Shown here piece by piece: positions 52,401-60,535 of a stretch of 64,000 nt of DNA. How positions within the stretch are numbered: the first letter of the stretch is position 1; every line of letters begins with the position of its first letter. Position numbers and translations under genes: made by a program. The stretch spans positions 2,170,001-2,234,000 of the forward strand of contig NZ_CP150918.1 of NCBI RefSeq assembly GCF_039908635.1, written 5' to 3'. Origin of the DNA: Pseudomonas purpurea. GTDB lineage: Bacteria; Pseudomonadota; Gammaproteobacteria; Pseudomonadales; Pseudomonadaceae. The notes beneath the pieces are model-generated. The model was not told the DNA's origin. It ran no database searches and saw only the letters and a program-made list of their open reading frames with translations.

Positions 52401-55400
52401 TGGTCGAGCGTGACGTCGCCATTGGCGGCCGTGCTGACCGTGAACACCAGCAGGTTGGTGGTGGCGGTGCGGCCTTCGACCACTGTGCCGTTGAGTGACA
52501 GGTTCACCACCTCGCCCGTGGCGGTATCCGTGAGCCCGGAGGCACCCGCGACCACGCCCAGTGCATAGGTCAGTGTGCCGGCGCCATCGGCGCCAAACGC
52601 CGAACTGAAGTTGGCGGCAAAGTTCTGGGTGGCGTTGGTCGCCAGGACGGTTTCGTCCACGGTCAGCACTGGCTCGGTGCCGGTGGTGCTGATGCTCGGC
52701 CCATCGTCCTTGAACGTCAGGTTCTGCCCGATGTTAAGGGTCGCCTGGGCACTGTCGCCGTCCTTGTCGGTCTTGGTTGCCGTCAGCGTTACCAGGTTGT
52801 CCGAAGTCAGGCTCTTCGCGTCATCGGGATTGGTGGTGTCGGGATGCACCACCGCCCGGATCTGGTCGAGCGTGACGTCGCCATTGGCGGCTGCGCTGAC
52901 CGTGAACACCAGCAGGTTGGTGGTGGCGGTGCGGCCTTCGACCACTGTGCCGTTGAGTGACAGGTTCACTGCCTCACCCGTGGCGGTATCCGTGAGCCCG
53001 GAGGCACCCGCGACCACGCCCAGTGCATAGGTCAGTGTGCCGGCGCCATCGGCGCCATACGCCGAACTGAAGTTGGCGGCAAAGTTCTGGGTGGCGTTGG
53101 TCGCCAGGACGGTTTCGTCCACGGTCAGCACCGGCTCGGTGCCGGTGGTGCTGATGCTCGGCCCGTCGTCCTTGAACGTCAGGTTCTGCCCGATGTTAAG
53201 GGTCGCCTGGGCACTGTCGCCGTCCTTGTCGGTCTTGGTTGCCGTCAGCGTTACCAGGTTGTCCGAAGTCAGGCTCTTCGCGTCATCGGGATTGGTGGTG
53301 TCGGGATGCACCACCGCCCGGATCTGGTCGAGCGTGACGTCGCCATTGGCGGCCGTGCTGACCGTGAACACCAGCAGGTTGGTGGTGGCGGTGCGGCCTT
53401 CGACCACTGTGCCGTTGAGTGACAGGTTCACCACCTCGCCCGTGGCGGTATCCGTGAGCCCGGAGGCACCCGCGACCACGCCCAGTGCATAGGTCAGTGT
53501 GCCGGCGCCATCGGCGCCAAACGCCGAACTGAAGTTGGCGGCAAAGTTCTGGGTGGCGTTGGTCGCCAGGACGGTTTCGTCCACGGTCAGCACTGGCTCG
53601 GTGCCGGTGGTGCTGATGCTCGGCCCATCGTCTTCGAAGATGATCTTGGAGCCGATTTCGGTTTTCGTAACAGAGGCTTGGAGCAGCGTGAAGCCACCGA
53701 TATCAAAATCGGCGTGGTTATTGCCCTTGGCGTCGAGGGCCGCCCCGTTCTCGATGAGCACGCGGTTGTGATCAGAGGTTGTGGTGTATTCAATCTGGTA
53801 GCCGGCTTTAACGCCGGTGATGGTTGCAACCCCGGCAGCCGTAAAGCTGATGGTAATGGCCGGATCATTCGCGGATCCGTTTGAATTCTCGATCACCAGC
53901 CCGGTGCTAATGTTGATGACGCGAACATTGGTGATGGCAACCGGCGTATCACCCGCATAGCCGTTGATGAAATTCACGCCAGGTTCAGCAGCGGTGTTGA
54001 ATGCGCTGACCGTGACGACAGCACTCTTGCCGCTTTGCAACTGCACGACGTCGAAATTGGCCGACCTTGCATTGAAGACGCCGGTAAAGTCGATGTTGGA
54101 TTCGACATCCGCTTCGTTCTGATCAAGGTTGGGAATGGTCACATTCTGCCTGGCACCTGTGACGAACGAAAAACGGATGCCTTCCTGTTCCGTAATCATC
54201 TGATTGTTGGTGCCGAAGGTGGTCGGGCCACCCGCCTGGCTGGTATTGATCGTGTCGCCAGTCGTTATGTTGGCGCCGCTTGACTGGTCGGCGGGATTCT
54301 TGCCAGTGGCGATGATGGTGGGGTCCGTGATCCGCAAGACGCCACCGTCATTGACAACGGTCGGGTTCGCCGTCGTGAACATCAGGAAAAGGTTCTGGCC
54401 GGAGGGCGCATTGGCCAGACTGAATTCCGCGTCCTGACTGGCGCCGACGAAAACCTTGTCCAGCAGGTTGACCTGGTCATCGGGGTTCGTCGTATCTGGA
54501 TGCTTGAGCGGTGCGTATTCCACGGTCCAGATCTTGCCACCTGTAGGTGGCGATCCGGTTTCTTCAATGTAGGCAGCGAACACGATAGCGCCGGTTGGGC
54601 CTCCAGCCCGGCCCAGAACGATGTTGTTGTTCGTATCCGTATAGAGAAGGATGCTGATGTTATCGAGGGTATCCAGTCCGCTGTCCACGCCATTGAGCGG
54701 TGCGCCAGTGCTGTCGACAAAGCTGATATCGGTAATGCTTGCTCCGGGCGCAGCGGTGATGGTGAACGCGTTGCTGCCTGTGTTGCCCGCCGCACCGGTG
54801 TAGCCACTCAAGGCAGCACCCGTTGCGGTACCGGCCCCAAGTGCGGTCAAACGGGTAGAGAGGGTCGAGGGCAGGGACGCCACCAGAATGTCGTTGTCGT
54901 CAGCGTCTCCCGCAGGGCTTGCAGTGGCAGTGGCGTTCTGCAGCCCGGCCGTTTCGTCCAGCGTAACGTTCACGCCGGTCGCCACGACGCCCGGACCGCT
55001 GTCGGTAAACGACGTTGTCGCCACGGAATCGTCCCTGCTGCCGAACATGCCATCGGCGCCCGCAGAGGTCGCGGTGAGCAGAAACGTCGCGCCTGCCGAG
55101 TCGTCAGGATTCACGTACCACGAGGTGGTGACGCTGCCGTTGACTTGGCCATCAAGATCGCCGGTGCTGCCGTCGACCACGTACCAAGGGTCGTGTCCCT
55201 CGCCGGTGTCAGTGTCGAGCACGTCATCGGGTGTGCCCCACACGTTATCCGCGCCGGCGCCGGTGGCGTGCTCCACTTCGAACGCCACTGTGCTGCCGGC
55301 AGCGAAGCCGTTGGCCGTGACGGTGGCGGTGCTGCCGGGGGCGTAGTCTTTCAGTTCGGTGGTGACGGTTGGAGTGTATTGGGGGGCTGTATCGCTCGCG

Positions 55401-55516
55401 AAGGTATAAGACCTGTCATCGCTCGCGTTGACGCCCTGGCTGACAGGTAACAGATCGGTATCAATGTTACCGGCCGCGTTGCTCGTTAGCGATGAATGTT
55501 GCTTGCGAATAGCCAT
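49487..55516 (-). CDS. Large secreted repeat protein (type I secretion substrate, DUF5801-type repeats)
   Basis: 2009 residues, strongly acidic, nearly Cys-free, with no Sec signal. The N-terminal ~650 residues hold mixed beta-sandwich regions (for example FAAGSTVAFEVEHATGAGAD). Six almost identical 154-residue repeats follow (DDGPSISTTGTEPVLTVDET, TATKTDKDGDSAQATLNIGQ). A C-terminal region with FNATLTDKDGDSSTSTFNAN and a type I secretion-like end (GVDLLASDVVFGGA) closes it. This is the layout of surface or released adhesins. No RTX nonapeptides and no LapA-type retention module with a TAAG cleavage site were found. The type I secretion genes on the opposite strand are its probable exporter. 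Confidence 0.88.
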   Translation of the reverse strand: MAIRKQHSSLTSNAAGNIDTDLLPVSQGVNASDDRSYTFASDTAPQYTPTVTTELKDYAPGSTATVTANGFAAGSTVAFEVEHATGAGADNVWGTPDDVLDTDTGEGHDPWYVVDGSTGDLDGQVNGSVTTSWYVNPDDSAGATFLLTATSAGADGMFGSRDDSVATTSFTDSGPGVVATGVNVTLDETAGLQNATATASPAGDADDNDILVASLPSTLSTRLTALGAGTATGAALSGYTGAAGNTGSNAFTITAAPGASITDISFVDSTGAPLNGVDSGLDTLDNISILLYTDTNNNIVLGRAGGPTGAIVFAAYIEETGSPPTGGKIWTVEYAPLKHPDTTNPDDQVNLLDKVFVGASQDAEFSLANAPSGQNLFLMFTTANPTVVNDGGVLRITDPTIIATGKNPADQSSGANITTGDTINTSQAGGPTTFGTNNQMITEQEGIRFSFVTGARQNVTIPNLDQNEADVESNIDFTGVFNARSANFDVVQLQSGKSAVVTVSAFNTAAEPGVNFINGYAGDTPVAITNVRVINISTGLVIENSNGSANDPAITISFTAAGVATITGVKAGYQIEYTTTSDHNRVLIENGAALDAKGNNHADFDIGGFTLLQASVTKTEIGSKIIFEDDGPSISTTGTEPVLTVDETVLATNATQNFAANFSSAFGADGAGTLTYALGVVAGASGLTDTATGEVVNLSLNGTVVEGRTATTNLLVFTVSTAANGDVTLDQIRAVVHPDTTNPDDAKSLTSDNLVTLTATKTDKDGDSAQATLNIGQNLTFKDDGPSISTTGTEPVLTVDETVLATNATQNFAANFSSAYGADGAGTLTYALGVVAGASGLTDTATGEAVNLSLNGTVVEGRTATTNLLVFTVSAAANGDVTLDQIRAVVHPDTTNPDDAKSLTSDNLVTLTATKTDKDGDSAQATLNIGQNLTFKDDGPSISTTGTEPVLTVDETVLATNATQNFAANFSSAFGADGAGTLTYALGVVAGASGLTDTATGEVVNLSLNGTVVEGRTATTNLLVFTVSTAANGDVTLDQIRAVVHPDTTNPDDAKSLTSDNLVTLTATKTDKDGDSAQATLNIGQNLTFKDDGPSISTTGTEPVLTVDETVLATNATQNFAANFSSAYGADGAGTLTYALGVVAGASGLTDTATGEAVNLSLNGTVVEGRTATTNLLVFTVSAAANGDVTLDQIRAIVHPDASNPDDAKSLTSDNLVTLTATKTDKDGDSAQATLNIGQNLTFKDDGPSISTTGTEPVLTVDETVLATNATQNFAANFSSAFGADGAGTLTYALGVVAGASGLTDTATGEVVNLSLNGTVVEGRTTTTNLLVFTVSAAANGDVTLDQIRAVVHPDTTNPDDAKSLTSDNLVTLTATKTDKDGDSAQATLNIGQNLTFKDDGPSISTTGTEPVLTVDETVLATNATQNFAANFSSAFGADGAGTLTYALGVVAGASGLTDTATGEAVNLSLNGTVVEGRTATTNLLVFTVSAAANGDVTLDQIRALIHPDATNPDDSTSLTSDNLVTLTATKTDKDGDSAHATLNIGQNLVFHDDGPSLAFGNLVGTGSVLPQYGFWDHTNGADGLGATGLDISLVNGQFTLVRPDNTTTTGVGTLIEQGSSPDASGAYHFAGTLTGDFDNNAATANTSVDYTLTAFANGSYALDLVQGFSSTIVRSSADGSLDAGGPDPVRTLLIPTTNDPTIPSASEEIVFFGVNATTTSADIFSAITPGAPDLTEAQIEASGFSFIGTANMNVSTSGIGIANNNLDGNGTAGINAGDESFVINPETLLTGMKVFIDNSVQGYNPATEELYYTIFYDDGTTSGPPTKVLAADLTSENGGQTSFLIERADSKLIDAVQLTMGLGVIKIPVIQFIQESENLASDVKLSFNATLTDKDGDSSTSTFNANLFANDPNDALFDYTLVGTAGVPDAFNVDLSASENLYQIIGFDVNPGQRDTLVLNGDHNASVQSIDNTGANSIVTVAEAGGQTTTITLVGVDLLASDVVFGGA
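50861..53632 (-). repeat. Six tandem 462-bp repeats inside the repeat protein gene
   Basis: Each unit encodes 154 residues starting at DDGPSIS. The copies are nearly identical in DNA. Small differences define types: in gene order F, Y, F, Y, F, F at the SSA(F/Y)GADG position, with GEVV/GEAV alternating. This suggests duplication of a two-unit (924-bp) block. Such arrays vary in copy number by recombination and are prone to assembly collapse. Confidence 0.95.
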
Positions 55517-55842
55517 GGCCTTCTCCTAAGCAATTGCGGTCATTGAGGGCCTGACCGTGGACCTTTTTCTTAAGTAGGCTGCAACTATGGATAAGCGCCG
55601 GGGATCGCGCATCGGCCGTTACTCCCAGGCGAGGTGGGAGTTTCGGGCTACTTTTTGGGGGGCGGGATGAGGGCGCGAAGGCGCGGTGCCGCCTGTTCCG
55701 TTTGTGAACGAGGGCATGCCGCCGGTACTCAAGGCGATCCGGGCTTTAAAAAGAAATGGTAGAGAGATAGCTTTAGCTGATCGACGGGATCATAAACAGG
55801 CTGGTCTGGCTGAGGGACTTTCATTGGCTGTAAGCCATAACG

Positions 55843-55878
55843 AAAAATGCTCCGTATCTTTCGATACGGAGCATTTTT
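55843..55878 (-). terminator. Terminator downstream of tRNA-Asn
   Basis: Perfect 16-bp stem AAAAATGCTCCGTATC / GATACGGAGCATTTTT with a 4-base loop, ~94 bases past the tRNA 3' end; A/T tracts on both sides. Confidence 0.88.
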
Positions 55879-55971
55879 TGATTACCGCGCAGATTGCCAG
55901 GTTTTCACGCAGGCTGATAAGGCGGTTTTTCGGGTTGCAGAGATTATTGAAGCCTTCTCTGGAACCTTGTC

Positions 55972-56047
<76 letters not shown>

Positions 56048-56279
56048 ATTCGCCGTATGTTACTGATTAAAAAGAACAAGTCAAGCGCGGCTTGAAAAAA
56101 TAGTGCGTTTTCCGGGTGAGCGAGGGTGGTTGGACTATTGGCGGTTACCAGAATCGTGGCGGCGGTCTACCATGGCGCCCCGGAAGTGGTTTCACGCGCT
56201 ACCGGCCATTCGCCGAAAAGGTACGCGTCATGACTCACTCATCACTGTTCATTCGTTCGTCGCTGCGCGAGGTGTTTGC

Positions 56280-56513
56280 ATGAGCATCGCCCAGATCAGC
56301 TTGCCCAAAGGCGTCGGCCCGCACGCCGAAAAACTGTTCGACGCGATCACTCAGGCCAGCACCGCTGATGAACTGAACCGCGCTGGCGGCAAGGCCGAAG
56401 GTTTCGTGCTGGGGCTGGAAAGCACCAAGGCGATCAAGAGCCAGGTCGCCGAATCGCTCTATGTGGCCTACGACGATGCCGCCAGCCAGCGCGCCACCGA
56501 ACTCGCCGGCTGA
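56280..56513 (+). CDS. Small conserved hypothetical protein
   Basis: 77 residues, helical: MSIAQISLPKGVGPHAEKLF, DAITQASTADELNRAGGKAEGFVLGLESTKAIKSQ, then SLYVAYDDAASQRATELAG. No family name recalled. GAGG lies upstream of the ATG. It converges with the small membrane-protein gene 6 bp away. An in-frame extension to 56103 is unlikely, since it would begin just after the tRNA. Confidence 0.75.
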   Translation: MSIAQISLPKGVGPHAEKLFDAITQASTADELNRAGGKAEGFVLGLESTKAIKSQVAESLYVAYDDAASQRATELAG

Positions 56514-56519
56514 GCCCGT

Positions 56520-56720
56520 TTAGCCGCCGAAGCTGAAGGTGCCCATCAGGAACTTGGCGTAGAGCGACATCGCGATCAGTTGCACGATCCACAGCGCCAG
56601 GCCGCCCAGGAAGACGCCCAAGGCGACTTGCCCGACCAGTCCACTGCTGCGCTTGGTCTGGTTGCGTGGCACAAAGTGATCCAGTTCGTCGCGGTCAGCG
56701 CGCAAATCATCGTTCTTCAT
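56520..56720 (-). CDS. Small membrane protein
   Basis: 66 residues. Hydrophilic N terminus (MKNDDLRADRDELDHFVPRN), then one long hydrophobic segment (~30-52: VGQVALGVFLGGLALWIVQLI) and a short C-terminal part (AKFLMGTFSFGG). Function unknown. A ribosome-binding site (GAGAGACC) is weak. Confidence 0.72.
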   Translation of the reverse strand: MKNDDLRADRDELDHFVPRNQTKRSSGLVGQVALGVFLGGLALWIVQLIAMSLYAKFLMGTFSFGG

Positions 56721-56804
56721 AAGGTCTCTCGAAAGGGAAGGGCGCTAAACCCACAGTCTAGAGTGCATGTGCACCATCGTGCTGTGGATTTTCCGGGCAG
56801 CAAC

Positions 56805-56837
56805 GAAAAGGGGAAGCCTCATGGCTTCCCCCTTTTC
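56805..56837 (-). terminator. Terminator after the aromatic aminotransferase gene
   Basis: Stem AAAAGGGGAAGCC / GGCTTCCCCCTTTT with loop TCAT (one bulge), 16 bases past the aminotransferase stop on the reverse strand. Confidence 0.88.
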
Positions 56838-56852
56838 TGTTGCGCGTGTGGC

Positions 56853-58050
56853 TTAGATCACCTGAAGGATGGCCTTGGTCACGGCGTCGATGTTGCGCTG
56901 GTTCAGCGCGGCGACGCAGATACGGCCGGTGTCCAGGGCGTAGATGCCGAATTCGTTGCGCAGGCGGGTCACTTGTGGGGCGGTCAGGCCGGAGTAGGAG
57001 AACATGCCGCACTGACGAGCGACGAAGCTGAAGTCGTGGTCAGGCGCTTGTTTGGCCAGCATGTCGACCATTTGCATGCGCATGCCACGAATGCGCAAGC
57101 GCATTTCGGCCAGTTCCTGCTCCCACTGGGCGCGCAGCTCAGGGCTGTTCAGCACGGCGGCAACGATGCTTGCGCCGTGGGTCGGCGGGTTGGAGTAGTT
57201 GGTGCGGATCACGCGTTTGACCTGCGACAGCACGCGCGCGCTTTCTTCCTTCGACTCGCTGACGATCGACAGCGCGCCCACGCGTTCACCGTACAGCGAG
57301 AACGACTTGGAGAACGAGCTGGAGACGAAGAAGGTCAGGCCCGATTCGGCGAACAGGCGCACAGCAGCGGCGTCTTCGTCGATGCCGTCGCCAAAGCCTT
57401 GATAGGCCATGTCGAGGAACGGCACGTGATTTTTCGCCTTGACCACGGCCAGCACGTTTTTCCAGTCCGCCGGGCTCAGGTCGACGCCGGTCGGGTTATG
57501 GCAGCACGCGTGCAGCACGACGATGGAGCCAGACGGCAGCGCGTTCAGGTCTTCGAGCAGGGCCTGTGCGGTTCACGTCGTGGGTGGCGGCGTCGTAGTA
57601 GCGATAGTTCTGCACCGGGAAACCGGCGGTTTCGAACAGCGCACGGTGGTTTTCCCAGCTCGGGTCGCTGATCGCGACGACGGCGTTGGGCAGCAGTTGC
57701 TTGAGGAAGTCGGCACCGATTTTCAGTGCGCCTGTGCCGCCGACGGCTTGCGTGGTGATCACGCGGCCAGCGGCGATCAGTGGCGAATCATTGCCGAACA
57801 GCAGCTTTTGCACGGCCTGGTCGTAGGCGGCGATGCCGTCGATCGGCAGGTAGCCGCGGGAGGCGTGTTGAGCGACGCGAATCGTCTCGGCTTCGACAAC
57901 GGCGCGCAGGAGTGGAATTTTCCCCTCCTCGTTGCAGTAAACACCGACCCCCAGGTTGACCTTGTCGGTACGAGTATCGGCGTTGAATGCTTCGTTGAGG
58001 CCCAGGATTGGATCGCGTGGTGCCATTTCGACAGCGGAGAACAGGCTCAT
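56853..58050 (-). pseudogene. Aromatic amino acid aminotransferase (TyrB/PhhC-like), frameshifted
   Basis: PLP enzyme that transaminates aromatic amino acids and aspartate. The first part (MSLFSAVEMAPRDPILGLNE, VNLGVGVYCNEEGKIPLLRAV, GGTGALKIGADFL) reads to about 57565. The second part starts in another frame: LHACCHNPTGVDLSPADWK, then the PLP-binding Lys in FFVSSSFSKSFSLYGERVGAL and ALNQRNIDAVTKAI. One extra base in ACAGGCCCTGCTC (reverse strand; NRTGLLEDL needs ACAGGCCTGCTC) causes the break. It is otherwise fully conserved (~398 residues), so a sequence error is likely. Confidence 0.88.
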
Positions 58051-58386
58051 TATTGCGGCGGCTCTGAATGGGAGGTGGAGGGACGTGTAGCGCTCCAGCC
58101 GAATGCACTAGAGCGGTGCACAAACGGGGAGCTAGTATAGAGGCCATCACCGAGCGCGGCGACAGCCGTTTCGGTTTTTCGGGTAAGTTTTTCGGTTTAT
58201 TTTTGCACCGTTAGTCTTATTGCCACATCAAGAGTGTAGGTGCGGGTAGGGCGTTTACCTTGAAACCCGAAGCAATTGGCTCCACATCTACGGTTATCAT
58301 GCTTTTTCCCAACGACATTCGTCGTTCGCGGTCTTCACCGTTCCTGTCAGGCATCGCCCGGGCAGGAGTGAACCCAGAGGTACGTT
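58051..58386. other. Intergenic region between the aminotransferase gene and uvrB
   Basis: 336 bp between divergent genes. AT-rich sequence near 58170-58220 (TTTTTCGGTTTATTTTTGC) is the likely promoter zone. No LexA box (CTG-N10-CAG with AT core) was seen before uvrB. No gene is supported. Confidence 0.45.
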
Positions 58387-60402
58387 ATGTCTGAATTTCA
58401 GCTTGTCACCCGCTTCGAACCTGCCGGCGATCAGCCGGAAGCCATCCGTTTGATGGTCGAAGGCATCGAGGCCGGGCTGGCGCACCAGACGCTGCTGGGT
58501 GTGACCGGTTCAGGCAAGACGTTCAGCATTGCCAACGTGATCGCCCAGGTTCAGCGGCCGACCCTGGTGCTGGCGCCGAACAAGACCCTGGCCGCGCAGT
58601 TGTACGGTGAGTTCAAGGCGTTCTTCCCGAACAACGCGGTGGAGTACTTCGTTTCCTACTACGACTACTATCAGCCCGAAGCCTATGTGCCGTCGTCGGA
58701 CACCTTCATCGAGAAAGACGCCTCGATCAACGACCACATCGAGCAGATGCGGCTGTCGGCGACCAAGGCATTGCTGGAACGCAAGGACGCGATCATCGTC
58801 ACCACGGTGTCGTGCATTTACGGCCTGGGCAGTCCGGAAACCTATTTGAAAATGGTGTTGCACGTGGATCGCGGCGACAAGCTCGATCAGCGTGCCTTGC
58901 TGCGCCGTCTGGCCGACTTGCAGTACACCCGCAACGACATGGATTTTGCCCGCGCGACCTTCCGGGTGCGCGGCGACGTGATCGATATCCACCCGGCAGA
59001 ATCCGATTTCGAAGCGATCCGCATCGAACTGTTCGATGACGAGGTCGAGAGCCTGTCGGCGTTCGATCCGTTGACCGGCGAAGTGATCCGCAAGCTGCCG
59101 CGTTTCACGTTCTATCCGAAAAGCCACTACGTAACCCCGCGGGAAACACTGCTGGGCGCCATCGAAGGGATCAAGGTCGAGTTGCAGGAGCGTCTGGACT
59201 ACCTGCGCTCCAACAACAAACTGGTGGAAGCGCAGCGTCTCGAACAGCGCACTCGCTTCGATCTGGAGATGATTCTCGAGCTGGGCTACTGCAACGGCAT
59301 CGAGAACTACTCGCGCTACCTCTCGGGTCGTGCCTCCGGCGAGGCGCCACCCACGCTGTTTGATTACTTGCCTGCCGACGCCTTGCTGGTGATCGATGAA
59401 TCCCACGTCAGCGTGCCGCAGGTCGGCGCCATGTATAAGGGCGACCGCTCGCGTAAAGAGACGCTGGTGGAATACGGTTTCCGCCTGCCGTCCGCACTGG
59501 ATAACCGGCCGATGCGTTTCGACGAGTTCGAAAACATCAGCCCGCAGACGATTTTCGTCTCGGCCACGCCGGGCAATTACGAGGCGGAACACGCCGGTCG
59601 CGTGGTCGAGCAACTGGTGCGGCCGACCGGCCTGGTGGACCCGCAAATCGAGATTCGCCCGGCGTTGACTCAGGTCGACGACCTGCTCTCGGAAATCACC
59701 AAGCGTGTGGCGCTGGAGGAGCGGGTGCTGGTCACCACGCTGACCAAGCGCATGTCCGAGGATTTGACCGATTACCTCGCCGATCACGGTGTGCGCGTAC
59801 GCTATCTGCACTCGGACATCGACACCGTGGAGCGGGTCGAGATTATCCGCGATTTGCGCCTGGGCACCTTCGATGTACTGGTGGGGATCAACCTGCTGCG
59901 TGAAGGCCTGGACATGCCGGAAGTGTCGCTGGTGGCGATTCTCGATGCCGACAAGGAAGGCTTCCTGCGCTCTGAGCGCTCGCTGATCCAGACCATCGGT
60001 CGTGCGGCGCGGAACCTCAATGGCCGGGCGATTCTCTATGCGGACCGGATCACTGGTTCGATGGAGCGGGCGATTGGCGAAACCGAGCGTCGTCGCGACA
60101 AACAGATCGCCTTCAACCTGGCCAACGGCATCACCCCCAAAGGCGTGTTCAAGGACGTCGCGGACATCATGGAAGGCGCCGTCGTGCCGGGCTCGCGCAG
60201 CAAGAAGCGCAAAGGCATGGCCAAGGCTGCCGAAGAAAGCGCCAAGTACGAAAACGAACTGCGCTCGCCGAGCGAAATCACCAAGCGCATTCGTCTGCTG
60301 GAAGAGAAAATGTACCAACTTGCCCGCGACCTGGAGTTCGAGGCTGCCGCGCAGATGCGCGACGAGATCGGCAAGCTGCGCGAGCGGTTGCTGACTGTTT
60401 GA
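58387..60402 (+). CDS. uvrB: Excinuclease ABC subunit UvrB
   Basis: Damage-verification helicase of nucleotide excision repair. 671 residues. Walker [14 protein letters not shown], the beta-hairpin region [21 protein letters not shown], helicase motif [11 protein letters not shown], motif [30 protein letters not shown] and QTIGRAARN are all present. The C-terminal UVR domain ([27 protein letters not shown]) binds UvrC. The ATG is preceded by AGAGG. Both mfd and uvrB lie in this window, far apart. Confidence 0.98.
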   Translation: MSEFQLVTRFEPAGDQPEAIRLMVEGIEAGLAHQTLLGVTGSGKTFSIANVIAQVQRPTLVLAPNKTLAAQLYGEFKAFFPNNAVEYFVSYYDYYQPEAYVPSSDTFIEKDASINDHIEQMRLSATKALLERKDAIIVTTVSCIYGLGSPETYLKMVLHVDRGDKLDQRALLRRLADLQYTRNDMDFARATFRVRGDVIDIHPAESDFEAIRIELFDDEVESLSAFDPLTGEVIRKLPRFTFYPKSHYVTPRETLLGAIEGIKVELQERLDYLRSNNKLVEAQRLEQRTRFDLEMILELGYCNGIENYSRYLSGRASGEAPPTLFDYLPADALLVIDESHVSVPQVGAMYKGDRSRKETLVEYGFRLPSALDNRPMRFDEFENISPQTIFVSATPGNYEAEHAGRVVEQLVRPTGLVDPQIEIRPALTQVDDLLSEITKRVALEERVLVTTLTKRMSEDLTDYLADHGVRVRYLHSDIDTVERVEIIRDLRLGTFDVLVGINLLREGLDMPEVSLVAILDADKEGFLRSERSLIQTIGRAARNLNGRAILYADRITGSMERAIGETERRRDKQIAFNLANGITPKGVFKDVADIMEGAVVPGSRSKKRKGMAKAAEESAKYENELRSPSEITKRIRLLEEKMYQLARDLEFEAAAQMRDEIGKLRERLLTV

Positions 60403-60426
60403 TCCTTAGTGCCTGACAGGGCCTCT

Positions 60427-60505
60427 TCGCGAGCAAGCTCGCTCCCACATTGGTCCGGACCTGTCAGGACAATGCGCTCAACTGTGGGAGCGAGCTTGCT
60501 CGCGA
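60427..60505. repeat. REP doublet (REPIN)
   Basis: TCGCGAGCAAGCTCGCTCCCAC and its inverted partner GTGGGAGCGAGCTTGCTCGCGA flank a 35-bp spacer, in the convergent gap between uvrB and the efflux gene. Same family as 4237-4324, with the arm order reversed. Confidence 0.93.
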
Positions 60506-60535
60506 TGGGGTCAGTCGTCACAGCGCAACAGTCAG

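Noticed and set aside
51189..53492. Series of identical 151-codon plus-strand frames spaced 462 bp apart
   Set aside because: They are antisense images of the tandem repeats of the secreted protein, not a gene array.
50861..53632. Regular repeats considered as a CRISPR array
   Set aside because: Unit length is 462 bp, with no short spacer/repeat structure and clear coding function; no cas genes.
54500..55450. 316-codon plus-strand frame opposite the N-terminal part of the repeat protein
   Set aside because: Antisense shadow; basic/Arg-rich composition and no start signals.
49487..55516. LapA/MapA-type adhesin with retention module
   Set aside because: No N-terminal retention module or TAAG cleavage site and no RTX nonapeptides were seen; relationship is only at the level of large type I substrates.
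58200..58386. SOS box upstream of uvrB
   Set aside because: No CTG-N10-CAG site with AT-rich centre found in this interval.
58510..60318. 602-codon minus-strand frame opposite uvrB
   Set aside because: Same effect: stop-poor antisense frame in GC-rich DNA; His/Gln/Val-rich nonsense composition.
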